64,000 bases of DNA from Brooklawnia cerclae (GTDB lineage: Bacteria; Actinomycetota; Actinomycetes; Propionibacteriales; Propionibacteriaceae). Where the stretch lies: positions 62,001 to 126,000 of the forward strand of contig NZ_JAAMOZ010000001.1 in assembly GCF_011758645.1 (NCBI RefSeq). Direction: 5' to 3'. The notes below the pieces were generated by a model. That model searched no databases. It had not been told where the DNA came from and worked only from the letters and a program-made list of their open reading frames with translations. Each line of letters starts with the position of its first letter. Position 1 is the first letter of the stretch. A program made the position numbers and the translations under genes. Positions 16,349 through 24,442 of this stretch are shown here, one piece after another.

Positions 16349-16390
16349 GCGGCCCGCCTGAACGGGCCGCGCCCCGGAGTTCGTCCGGGG
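16349..16390. terminator. Two adjacent GC hairpins
   Basis: GCGGCCCG-cctgaa-CGGGCCGC is followed at once by CCCCGGA-gttcg-TCCGGGG (16372-16390). Both have perfect stems and neither has a T tract. They end the repeat region in the 573-base gap 16166-16738. The remainder of that gap (16391-16738) holds only weak open frames and nothing I can support. Confidence 0.45.
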
Positions 16391-16738
16391 AATGCTGACC
16401 GGGGCATGTTGTAGGTTGCGGAGATCGGCTTGTCCGAGGTTCGTGGTGCGTTCTCGGCCGGACGACGGCGAGGCGATCGATGGCTGCTCCAGCGCGCTCG
16501 TGTCGCACCAGGCCGCCCCCATCCTTTTGGCGGGACTCTGTCAGTGGCCCAGGTCACGAAATGCGGAAGTAGGACGGCGGTCGCTGGTTCCGCCCCGAGC
16601 CGGGTGGCTCCGCCAAATGGCAGGGGTCGCGCGGAGACCGGCATCGGGGGACGGTGTTTTTGTTGTGAGATGCAGGTGTCAGCATCACTGCCGAGGGGCT
16701 TCTTCGGGTCGTGGTGACACGGCGTCGAGGAGTTGACG

Positions 16739-17236
16739 GTGAGCGAAGATCTGGGCGGTACTGCGATCGAACCACTGCGCCGTCCTCGGCTGGTGCTGTT
16801 CTCCGCGCGTGATCGTCTCTACGCTTCGCGCACGGAGCGCCGCCGCCTGCTGCTGGCGATGCGTCCCGCGGACCCGACCGAACTGGGGCTTGCGGAGCAC
16901 GCGCAGGATCAACGCGTGGTGGGTGGCGCGTACTGGGAATACCTACGTGATGACGACACGTCCTTGTTCATGCGTGCGCACGACCTGGCGAGCAAACCCG
17001 ACGCCCGCGAAGACGCCCGAGCCGTCTACATGCAGGCCGACGAGATGCGGCTCGTGTACGTACGCGACCCCGCGACATATCGGTGGGGATGGTGGTTGGT
17101 GCTGGGCGCGGAAGTGATGCTGGTGGCCGGCCGCATGTGGCTGCCGGGGCAGCGCAAACAGGTCGTTCAAAACGCGCGGAAGGCGATCGCGGCGTTAGGA
17201 TCCTGGCCTGGCTGGGGCACGTATTACACACTGTGA
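16739..17236 (+). CDS. Conserved-looking hypothetical protein
   Basis: 165 residues from GTG 16739, chosen because GAGGAG stands six bases upstream. A TTG two codons earlier is the longer choice. The protein is soluble-looking and rich in Arg and aromatic residues (YWEYLRDDD, MQADEMRLVYVRDPATYRWGWWLVLGAEVML, WPGWGTYYTL). No signal peptide is seen and no family is recognised. Codon use is like its neighbours. It is alone between the repeat region and the convergent response regulator. Confidence 0.6.
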   Translation: MSEDLGGTAIEPLRRPRLVLFSARDRLYASRTERRRLLLAMRPADPTELGLAEHAQDQRVVGGAYWEYLRDDDTSLFMRAHDLASKPDAREDARAVYMQADEMRLVYVRDPATYRWGWWLVLGAEVMLVAGRMWLPGQRKQVVQNARKAIAALGSWPGWGTYYTL

Positions 17237-17304
17237 GCGTCCGTGCCGATCGTCCGGGGTTGTTCGTGTCTGTCGTAGGTTCACGCCGGGGGTCTCTGCC
17301 CCCG

Positions 17305-17979
17305 TCACTGTGAGGGGTTGAGCCCGCGTTGGACGGCCCAGAGCACCAGTTGGGTGCGGTCGCTGGCGCCGGTCTTGTCGAGCATGTTGCTGATGTGCCA
17401 CTTCACGGTGTTCTCGCCGAGGCTGAGGCGGCTCGCGATCTGTTTGTTGCTCAGCCCGTCGGCCAGTGCGGTGATGACCTCGAGCTCCCGGTCGGTGAGC
17501 ACCGAGGTGAGCCGCTGGTCTTCGCCGGCCCGTGTCCGTTGCCCACTGCGACTCGCCTCGCGCGCGAAATCGGCTTGCAGACGCGCCCGCACGGCGGGGG
17601 ATTGCAGCGCGTTCGCGTTGACGGCCGAGCGGACCGCAGCGGCGATATCCCCGGGATTTTTCTTGAGCAGAAATCCGACAGCCCCGCGCTCGAACGCACC
17701 GTAGAGGTATTCGTCGAAGTTGAACGTGGTGAACACGATGATCGGGACGGGTTTCTCGACGCCGATTCCCGCGAGCGCCTCGATGGCGTCCAGCCCGTCG
17801 CCGTCGGGCATCCTCAGGTCCATGAGCACCACGTCGGGGTGTAGCTGACGGGCGAGGCGCACCGCGTCGACGCCGTTCCCGGCCTCGCCGATCACCTCGA
17901 TGTCATCCGTGGTCTCGAGTACCAGTCGCAGGCTGGCCCGGACGGCCGCCGCGTCGTCGACGATGAGGGTGGTGATCAT
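17305..17979 (-). CDS. NarL/LuxR-family response regulator
   Basis: 224-residue two-component response regulator. Receiver domain at residues 1-120: acidic pair DD at 8-9, phospho-acceptor Asp in VVLMDLRMPDGD (about 55), and Lys in LLKKNPGD. The C-terminal LuxR-type HTH is LTDRELEVITALADGLSNKQIASRLSLGENTVKWHISNML. It overlaps the kinase gene by four bases (ATGA). Its targets are not shown. The divergent surface phosphate-type cluster is a good candidate. Confidence 0.9.
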   Translation of the reverse strand: MITTLIVDDAAAVRASLRLVLETTDDIEVIGEAGNGVDAVRLARQLHPDVVLMDLRMPDGDGLDAIEALAGIGVEKPVPIIVFTTFNFDEYLYGAFERGAVGFLLKKNPGDIAAAVRSAVNANALQSPAVRARLQADFAREASRSGQRTRAGEDQRLTSVLTDRELEVITALADGLSNKQIASRLSLGENTVKWHISNMLDKTGASDRTQLVLWAVQRGLNPSQ

Positions 17980-19394
17980 GCGAATACTCCCTTCTTGCCG
18001 GTCGTTCGGGCTTGGGGGACATCAGGAGGGGTGACGGGGGAGTGCTTGTGAGGGGCCGACGGGTCACTGTCCCGAACAGTGGTCGGTCGCAGGTGCTGGT
18101 CGCGGACGACGGGATGCGGCAGCAGCGCGTTGACGCTCCAGCCTCCGTTGCGCAAATGGCCGGTGCGCAGGCTGCCGCCCACGGCCACAAGCCTGTCGCG
18201 CATGCCGGGTAGCCCGTACCCGAGGCTGGGCCCGCGTCGTGTGGTGCCGGGGCCGTTGAGCGATGAGCCACCTCCGCTGTTCTCGACGCGCAGCAGCACG
18301 CTGGATCCGTCATCGCTGACGGTGATCGTGATCGCGGCGCCCGAAGCGTGTTTGCGCGCGTTGTTGAGAGCCTCCTGGATCACTCGATATGCAATGTGGC
18401 TACGGAATACTCCGAGGCGTTCGTCGATCGTGTCAAGGTCGGTGTCAGTGTCGAGAGTGACAGGCACATGTGCGGTGGCGCGGTGCTCGGCGGCGAGGGC
18501 CTCGATCTCGGCGATGCTGCGTTGATCGGCTTGCCGCTCGCCTCTGTAGTGGGTGGCGACCGTGCGATCTTCCTGGTACATGCCGGTGACCACCCGCTGC
18601 AATCCGTCGTAGAGGCGTTCGCCCTCATTGCGGATCTGCGCGATCAACTTGGCCTGGGGCAGCGGCAACGTGGTGGCTTGGGCGGCGATGATCAGCGCCA
18701 GCATCGCGGCCAGGTGGGCCGAGGTGGTGTCGTGGATCTCCTGTGCGATGGTCCGACGCTCGGCGGCGATGGCCTCGGCGGTGCGCGCGGACTCACCGCC
18801 GATGATGTGGTGGGCGAGTTCGGCGATTCGCTCGGAGCGGTCGCGCATCTGCCCGTACCAGACTCCGAGGAGAGCGGGCATCCCGACGGTCACCACCGCG
18901 ATCAGCACCGCTTGGACGATCAGCGCGGGACTCGTCCACACCGCTTTGCCGATCGGCCCGTACATTGCCTCGGCAGCAAGCATCGCGGCCGCGGTGCAGG
19001 GGACGCCGCCGAGGCTCAGGGCCAGCCGTAGTGGCCCGGCGCATTCGGTGGCGAAGGTGAACACGGCGAACATGACACCTGGTTGCACGGCGAGCGGGTC
19101 GTTGCCACCCACGAGGATGGCCGATTGCCACATGACCAGGGACGCGATCATCGTGCCGACCACCTGTTTGCGCATCCAGGCGAGCTGCATGGCCTGCATT
19201 CCCATGAGGCCCGACACGGTGACCAGGCGCCACGCATTGGTCTGCTGCTCGGTATCCGGCGCCAGTTGCATGACAAGTATGAGGCCGGCCACGTAGCAAC
19301 CGATGTTCGCGGCGAACGCGACGGGCACGTTGGTTCGTCCGACCCAGCGGGTGAAGCGGGGCAGGGGTTCGTCGGTCGACAATTCGAGTGGCAA
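17976..19394 (-). CDS. Membrane sensor histidine kinase (HisKA_3 type)
   Basis: 472-residue sensor kinase with about five membrane segments in the first 180 residues and only short extracellular loops, so it may sense a membrane or cell-wall signal. The H-box is TIAQEIHDTTSAHLAAM (His near 225). The ATPase domain has NNARKHASG and GYGLPGMRDRL. The start is TTG, with AGGAGGAG four bases upstream. Transcription diverges from the pstC-led surface cluster across a 478-bp gap. Confidence 0.88.
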   Translation of the reverse strand: MPLELSTDEPLPRFTRWVGRTNVPVAFAANIGCYVAGLILVMQLAPDTEQQTNAWRLVTVSGLMGMQAMQLAWMRKQVVGTMIASLVMWQSAILVGGNDPLAVQPGVMFAVFTFATECAGPLRLALSLGGVPCTAAAMLAAEAMYGPIGKAVWTSPALIVQAVLIAVVTVGMPALLGVWYGQMRDRSERIAELAHHIIGGESARTAEAIAAERRTIAQEIHDTTSAHLAAMLALIIAAQATTLPLPQAKLIAQIRNEGERLYDGLQRVVTGMYQEDRTVATHYRGERQADQRSIAEIEALAAEHRATAHVPVTLDTDTDLDTIDERLGVFRSHIAYRVIQEALNNARKHASGAAITITVSDDGSSVLLRVENSGGGSSLNGPGTTRRGPSLGYGLPGMRDRLVAVGGSLRTGHLRNGGWSVNALLPHPVVRDQHLRPTTVRDSDPSAPHKHSPVTPPDVPQARTTGKKGVFA

Positions 19395-19872
19395 CCCGCT
19401 CCTCCTTCCGGAGTGCTTTCAGGCTCAGGTTGTCTGTGGACGTCCTCCGCCCCCGGATCGATCGTCCTCCATTCATTCCAGATTCTGCCACCTGACCCCG
19501 GCGTCTCGAGAGGCCAGGCGTGTAGCATCGGGGGCACCATGGGTCGACGACGACCGATGAGTGCCCTCACGGGCTCCCGGTTCTCGCCGATTCCCCATTC
19601 TTTCGGGTGGTCTTTGTCGACGCTCGGCAGGCGCCTGGCTATCTGGTCGCCGCTGGACACGCGCCGGTCACTGGGGTCCGTCATCCTTTGTTCAATTACA
19701 TGTCTCCTTGTGTCTGCCGAGTTGTGGAACCGGTGGCGGTTGTAGTCCGTCAAGACCGGGTGTGAGCATGATCGCGTCGTGCAGTACCCGAGAGCGCGTC
19801 TCCCGGGGCCCGCGTACTGCGGTCGTCCCGGTCGCGTGCAGTCGATCTGGAATCCGGAGGCTATGTGCGCCC
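19395..19872. other. Divergent intergenic region, kinase versus pstC
   Basis: 478 bp without a confident gene. A 68-codon plus-strand frame from ATG 19539 (MGRRRPMSALTG..., with a hydrophobic stretch SVILCSITCLLVS) has GGGGG just upstream but no family. GGAGG at 19856-19860 is 12 bases before the pstC start. No clear PHO box (GTTCACC direct repeats) was found by eye. It presumably holds the promoters of both operons. Confidence 0.4.
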
Positions 19873-21000
19873 ATGCTGACTCCTGAAGGGCCGAACCCCG
19901 CCGACGATGGGGAGGCTCCGACCTCTCCGGCTTCGGCGCGCGATGCCGCGCTGGACCAACTCGATCGGGAACGGAGATCCATGCGCGAGTTGGGGCTGGA
20001 CCCCTCGCCCGCGCCTCGTGCGGCACGGGTCGACCCGAGCCGGGCGATCGCGAGCAGCGCCGGTATAGGCGATCGAATATTCAAGGTCACCGCGCACGGC
20101 GGCGGGGTACTGGTGCTGCTGATCATGTCGTTGGTCGGCCTGTTCCTGCTGTGGCGAGGTTTCCGTGCGATCGATGTCGCTGGCTGGTCGTTCCTCACCA
20201 CTCAGGATTGGGAGCCCAACAGCGGTCACTTCGGTGTCGCGGCGGTGTTGTTCGGGACGATCACGATCGCGCTGATCGCGATCCTCGTCGCCCTTCCGCT
20301 CGCATTGGGCGTCGCCACCTACATCTCGGAATACGCCCCCGAGGGTATGAAGCGCTTGTTCACCAACATCATCGATCTGATGGCGGCCATTCCTTCGGTT
20401 GTCTACGGCCTATGGGGGATGTTCTGGCTCGAGAACAGGCTGCTGCCGGTGGCGCAGTGGATAAGTACCTGGTTCGGCTGGATTCCCATCTTCTCGGTGA
20501 CCGCGTTCGATCCGGACAACCCGTTGGCCACCCCGACGGTGTTCACCGCGTCGGCCACGCTGGCAGGCCTGGTGGTGGCCATGATGGTCGCCCCGATCGC
20601 TGCCTCGATCATGCGTGAGGTGTTCGCGCAGGCTCCCACGGGCGAGCGGGAGGGCGCGCTGGCGCTGGGGTCGACGAAGTGGGGAATGATCACCTCGGTG
20701 GTGTACCCGTTCGGTGTCGGCGGCATCATCGGCGGGACGATGCTCGGCCTGGGCCGAGCGCTGGGCGAGACGATCGCCGTCTATCTGGTGATCAGCCCGA
20801 TCTTCGTCATCAACCCACATCTGCTGTCGACGGGCACGAACAGCATTTCCTCGTTGATCGCGCTGCGCTACGGCGAGGCGAGCGACTTCGAGCTGTCGGG
20901 CCTGATGGCCGCGGGTCTGGTCCTGTTCCTGATCACGATGGCCGTGAACTTCGTAGCCGGCTTCATCGTCAACCGATCCCGTTCCGGGGCATCGAGCTAG
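19873..21000 (+). CDS. pstC: Phosphate-type ABC transporter permease PstC
   Basis: 375-residue inner-membrane permease. A roughly 70-residue polar N-terminal tail precedes six or more membrane segments. PstC hallmarks are GVATYISEYAPEGMKRLFTNIIDLMAAIPSVVYGLWGMFW and the coupling loop GEREGALALGSTKWGMI. The ATG at 19873 is used because upstream in-frame codons lack start codons near the domain. It is followed after 13 bases by pstA with an AGGAGG site. The tail of acidic and Ser residues (ERRSMRELGLDPSPAP) is longer than usual for PstC. Confidence 0.88.
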   Translation: MLTPEGPNPADDGEAPTSPASARDAALDQLDRERRSMRELGLDPSPAPRAARVDPSRAIASSAGIGDRIFKVTAHGGGVLVLLIMSLVGLFLLWRGFRAIDVAGWSFLTTQDWEPNSGHFGVAAVLFGTITIALIAILVALPLALGVATYISEYAPEGMKRLFTNIIDLMAAIPSVVYGLWGMFWLENRLLPVAQWISTWFGWIPIFSVTAFDPDNPLATPTVFTASATLAGLVVAMMVAPIAASIMREVFAQAPTGEREGALALGSTKWGMITSVVYPFGVGGIIGGTMLGLGRALGETIAVYLVISPIFVINPHLLSTGTNSISSLIALRYGEASDFELSGLMAAGLVLFLITMAVNFVAGFIVNRSRSGASS

Positions 21001-21013
21001 GAGGAAGATCGCG

Positions 21014-22267
21014 ATGGCGATCTCTGTGGTGAATCCGCCTGTTGTGCGCACGCATGTGCCGGGTCGGGAGAAGGGGCCGGATGGCTCCATGCAGACCGCC
21101 CAGCGGGGGATAGAGCAGCGGCGCAATCTGGGGAAGATACGTCGCGAGGACGTGTTCCGGCTGGTCGGTGCCGTGGCGGGGGCGATCGGCATGACGAGTT
21201 GGCTGTTCACTCAGGTGACCCCGTTCCACGGCGGGTTGCCGTTCGTGCTGATCGCCTATGTGCTGTTTCTGGGGATGTTCGTCGTGCTGATCAGCTTCGA
21301 CGACGACCGGGTGACGATCAAGGACCGTGTGATGGCGGTGATCATCCACTCGGCGGCTGTGGTGCTCCTGTTGGCCTTGGTGGTCGTGGTGGTGTTCACG
21401 CTGGGCCGGGGCTCGGAGGCTTTCCTGCACTGGAACTTCTGGGTGCAGGACCTGGCATTAGCAGGCCCGCTCGATCCGTTGACCGTGGGCGGCATGGCGC
21501 ACGCGGCGCTGGGCACCCTGTACATGATCTCGATCTCGCTGGCGATCTCGATTCCGCTGGCGCTGCTGACGGCCGTGTGCATGTCGGAGTTCCCGTCGCC
21601 GTTCACCCGGATGGTGCGGACGGTGACCGAGGCGATGACGGCCCTGCCCTCGATCGTGTGCGGCCTGTTCATCTATGCCACGTACATCCTGCTGCTCGGC
21701 TTCGACAAGTCGGGGTTCGCCGCGAGTCTGGCGGTGACGATCATGATCCTGCCGATCATCACTCGTTCGGCCGATGTGGTGTTGCGCCTGGTGCCGCAGA
21801 CCCTGAAGGAGGCCGCCCTGGCCACCGGCGCCAGCCGTTGGCGAACCGTGTGGCATGTGGTGCTCCCCACCTCCCGGTCTGGCCTGATGACCGCGATCGT
21901 GTTGGGGACCGCCCGTGGTATCGGCGAGACCAGCCCGGTGCTCTTGACTGCCGGTTACACGACGTTCTTCAACCTCAACCCGTTCAGCGGCCCCATGGTG
22001 TCGCTGCCGTTCGCCACGTTCACCTTGGTGAAGAGCCCCGAGCCCACTCAGATCGCTCGTGGTTTCGGTGCCGCGGCGGTGCTCATGGTGCTCGTTTTCC
22101 TGCTGTTCATGATCGGACGCATCATCGGCGGCAACGGCGCAGGGGTTTTGACGCCCCGTCAGCTCGCTCGCACGCGACACGCCAGCCGTCGCGACCTGGC
22201 ACGGCTCGAAGGACGCTTCGGCGCGCCCTCATCGGCTCGCCAGGGGGCGGAGGTCAATCGTGTATGA
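21014..22267 (+). CDS. pstA: Phosphate-type ABC transporter permease PstA with extra N-terminal membrane segments
   Basis: 417 residues, well above the usual 280-300 for PstA. The core permease (from about residue 160) has ISIPLALLTAVCMSEF, VTEAMTALPSIVCGLF and the coupling loop LKEAALATGASRWRTVWHVVLP. Before it are three additional hydrophobic segments (about 45-65, 75-92, 112-130) and a basic 40-residue N-terminus. The C-terminal 50 residues are a charged tail. The extra segments may form a docking platform for the exported partners encoded downstream, which is inference. It overlaps the next small gene by eight bases. Confidence 0.87.
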   Translation: MAISVVNPPVVRTHVPGREKGPDGSMQTAQRGIEQRRNLGKIRREDVFRLVGAVAGAIGMTSWLFTQVTPFHGGLPFVLIAYVLFLGMFVVLISFDDDRVTIKDRVMAVIIHSAAVVLLLALVVVVVFTLGRGSEAFLHWNFWVQDLALAGPLDPLTVGGMAHAALGTLYMISISLAISIPLALLTAVCMSEFPSPFTRMVRTVTEAMTALPSIVCGLFIYATYILLLGFDKSGFAASLAVTIMILPIITRSADVVLRLVPQTLKEAALATGASRWRTVWHVVLPTSRSGLMTAIVLGTARGIGETSPVLLTAGYTTFFNLNPFSGPMVSLPFATFTLVKSPEPTQIARGFGAAAVLMVLVFLLFMIGRIIGGNGAGVLTPRQLARTRHASRRDLARLEGRFGAPSSARQGAEVNRV

Positions 22268-22607
22268 GGTTCAAAACGCCGATGTGGCTAGGAGAAACTC
22301 TTTGTTCACCCATTGGTTGCCATTGAAGGGCTGTGAATTTTCCTTGTCTGTCCCTAGCGTCAGTTATGCAAGTTTGCTGGATCTGAATCGCGTGAACGAC
22401 AACCCCCAAGCATTCGACACGTCGAGCGGTACACCCCCCGAAGACCACCAGTACAACGATGAGCAAGACCGGGTCTCTGTGACGAGCCGGTCGAAGGGAG
22501 CCGATCCCGAGAAGTCGGCATATTACGACGACAAGCTCGCCGAAATTCTTGACGAGAGATTCGCCCCCGCTGTCGCTGATGACTCCCCCCAGGAGAACAA
22601 ACGATGA
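22260..22607 (+). CDS. Small acidic hypothetical protein in the Pst surface cluster
   Basis: 115 residues from GTG 22260, with GGAGG six bases upstream. It overlaps the pstA stop and ends in an ATGA overlap with the next gene, so it sits inside a tightly coupled operon. The second half is very polar and acidic (PPEDHQYNDEQDRVSV, SAYYDDKLAEILDERFAP). No signal peptide or family is seen. The DNA is lower in GC than its neighbours. A later GTG at 22393 is an alternative start. It is possibly a cytoplasmic accessory of the transporter. Confidence 0.5.
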   Translation: MYEVQNADVARRNSLFTHWLPLKGCEFSLSVPSVSYASLLDLNRVNDNPQAFDTSSGTPPEDHQYNDEQDRVSVTSRSKGADPEKSAYYDDKLAEILDERFAPAVADDSPQENKR

Positions 22608-24442
22608 TCGTCATCGCCCGTCTTCTTCACGTCGGTTCGCGCCGCGCTGCCCGCGTGGGCCTGCGCCGCACCCTTGTGATGCTGCTCAGCCTGGCGATGG
22701 TCGTGGCGGGAATGTTCGGGGGCGGATCGCAAGCCATGGCTGAGGGTGCGTTCCACTCGCCGATCACCGGTTCCGGGTCCACCTGGTCGGCCAACGCTTT
22801 GCAGGCGTGGATCCGCAATGTGTGGGCGAACTACCAGTGGAAAATCACCTACAGCGAGTCGGGTTCGACGCAAGGCCGCAACGACTTCGCGAACGGCACC
22901 GCCGACTTCGGTGTCTCCGAGATTCCCTACGCCATCTCGAACTCCAACGAGGGCGATTCCCGCCCGGCCCGCGGCTTCGCCTACATGCCGATCGTGGCCG
23001 GCGGCACGAGCTTCATGTACAACCTTCAGATCGGTGGCAAGCAGGTGACCAACCTGAGGCTGTCGGGCGAGACGATCGCGAAGATCTTCACCGGGGTGAT
23101 CACGGTGTGGAACGATCCGGCGATCCAGGCGGACAACCCGCAGCTGGCCCTGCCGGCCACTCCGATCGTGCCGGTGGTGCGCTCCGACGGCTCGGGAACC
23201 AGTGCCCAGTTCACGCTGTGGATGCGCCAGGAGCAGACCTCGCTGTGGAACGACTACTGCAACAAGGTGGGCCGCCCGCTCATCAACGGGGCGTGCGGCG
23301 TCACCTCGAACTACCCAGTGGTGGCGGGCAGCGGGTTCGTCTCGCGGGCGGGCGCCAACGGTGTGGCGGGATATGTGGCTCAGTCGCATGCAGTGGGCTC
23401 GATCACCTTCGTGGAGTACTCGTACGCCCTGAACTCGAAGTTCCCGGTGGTGAAAATGCTGAACAATGCCGGCTACTACGTCGAGCCGACGGCCGCCAAC
23501 GTGGCGGTGGCGTTGTTGCAAGCCCATATCAACGAGGACGAGTCGAGCCCCGACTACCTCACCCAGGACCTGCACGACGTGTATGGCGACACGGATGCGC
23601 GCACCTACCCCCTGTCGAGCTATTCGTACATCATCCTGCCCACAACGCTGGGCTACAACTTCACCGAGGAGAAGGGCCTGACGCTCGCGGACTTCGGAGC
23701 CTACTTCTTGTGCGAAGGCCAGCAACAGGCCGAGTCGCTGGGCTACAGCCCCCTGCCGATCAACCTGGTGCAGGGCGGTCAGAAGCAGATCCAGAAGATC
23801 AAGGGCGGAAACCCCACCATCAAGGGCATCGGCGACTGCAACAACCCGACATTCACCACCGACGGCACGAACCGGCTCGCCAACGAGGCGCCGTACCCCG
23901 CCGACTGCGACAAGCAGGGTCCCATCCAGTGCTCCAAGGGCACCGGCGGCGCCAAGGACACCGAGACCGACACGACCCGGGATACCGACACCAGCAGTGG
24001 TGGTGACGGCGGCGACAGGACGGGCGGGAATGGCACCAACGGGAATGGCACCAACGGCGACAACACGTCGGACAACCCGGACGCGGCCACTGATGCCGTC
24101 AGCGACGGGTCGACCGGCAGTGGCTTGAACAACCAGAACGGCGCGGCCGCCGTGGTGGCCGGGAGCCCGCAGTCCGTCCCTGTCGCCTGGACGAATCCCT
24201 TCCTGGTGCTGGCCATGATCGCGGTCGGCGCGATGGGTGTGGGCTTGGCGGTGCTTCCGCCCCTGGTGGTCGCCCGGCGCCGCCGTGGTGCGCCGGCCGT
24301 TGACCTCTCGGTTGATCTCTCGGTCTTGCCACCACCTGCCCCGCCGGCCCCGCCCGCTTCTTCACCGGTTTCCAGTTCGACCGCGCCGGCTTCTCCCCGG
24401 AACGGTCAAGTCATCCCGTTCGCGAGGAGGTACCAGGCATGA
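22604..24442 (+). CDS. Membrane-anchored PstS-like phosphate-binding surface protein
   Basis: 612 residues. A signal peptide ends near AMA-EG at 46. A PstS-type domain (about 47-390) carries the ligand-loop motifs: ITGSGSTWSANALQAW, YSESGSTQGRNDFANGTADFGVSEIPY and RSDGSGTSAQFT, which in PstS bind the phosphate oxygens. A Gly/Asn/Thr/Asp linker of about 90 residues follows (GGNGTNGNGTNGDN). One membrane helix (about 535-557) and a basic then Pro-rich cytoplasmic tail complete it. Most PstS proteins are free or lipid-anchored, so C-terminal anchoring is unusual. It starts in a four-base overlap with the gene before. Confidence 0.8.
   Translation: MIVIARLLHVGSRRAARVGLRRTLVMLLSLAMVVAGMFGGGSQAMAEGAFHSPITGSGSTWSANALQAWIRNVWANYQWKITYSESGSTQGRNDFANGTADFGVSEIPYAISNSNEGDSRPARGFAYMPIVAGGTSFMYNLQIGGKQVTNLRLSGETIAKIFTGVITVWNDPAIQADNPQLALPATPIVPVVRSDGSGTSAQFTLWMRQEQTSLWNDYCNKVGRPLINGACGVTSNYPVVAGSGFVSRAGANGVAGYVAQSHAVGSITFVEYSYALNSKFPVVKMLNNAGYYVEPTAANVAVALLQAHINEDESSPDYLTQDLHDVYGDTDARTYPLSSYSYIILPTTLGYNFTEEKGLTLADFGAYFLCEGQQQAESLGYSPLPINLVQGGQKQIQKIKGGNPTIKGIGDCNNPTFTTDGTNRLANEAPYPADCDKQGPIQCSKGTGGAKDTETDTTRDTDTSSGGDGGDRTGGNGTNGNGTNGDNTSDNPDAATDAVSDGSTGSGLNNQNGAAAVVAGSPQSVPVAWTNPFLVLAMIAVGAMGVGLAVLPPLVVARRRRGAPAVDLSVDLSVLPPPAPPAPPASSPVSSSTAPASPRNGQVIPFARRYQA

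Noticed and set aside
16392-16736. Two overlapping plus-strand frames (16392-16736, 16430-16717)
   Set aside because: No family and no convincing ribosome site. The two frames overlap each other.
19539-19745. 68-codon frame with a hydrophobic stretch between kinase and pstC
   Set aside because: Only a weak ribosome site and mixed third positions, with no family. It could be a small membrane peptide but cannot be supported.
19395-19872. PHO box upstream of pstC
   Set aside because: GGTCAC and GTTCA occur near 19668-19695 but not with the 11-bp direct-repeat spacing.
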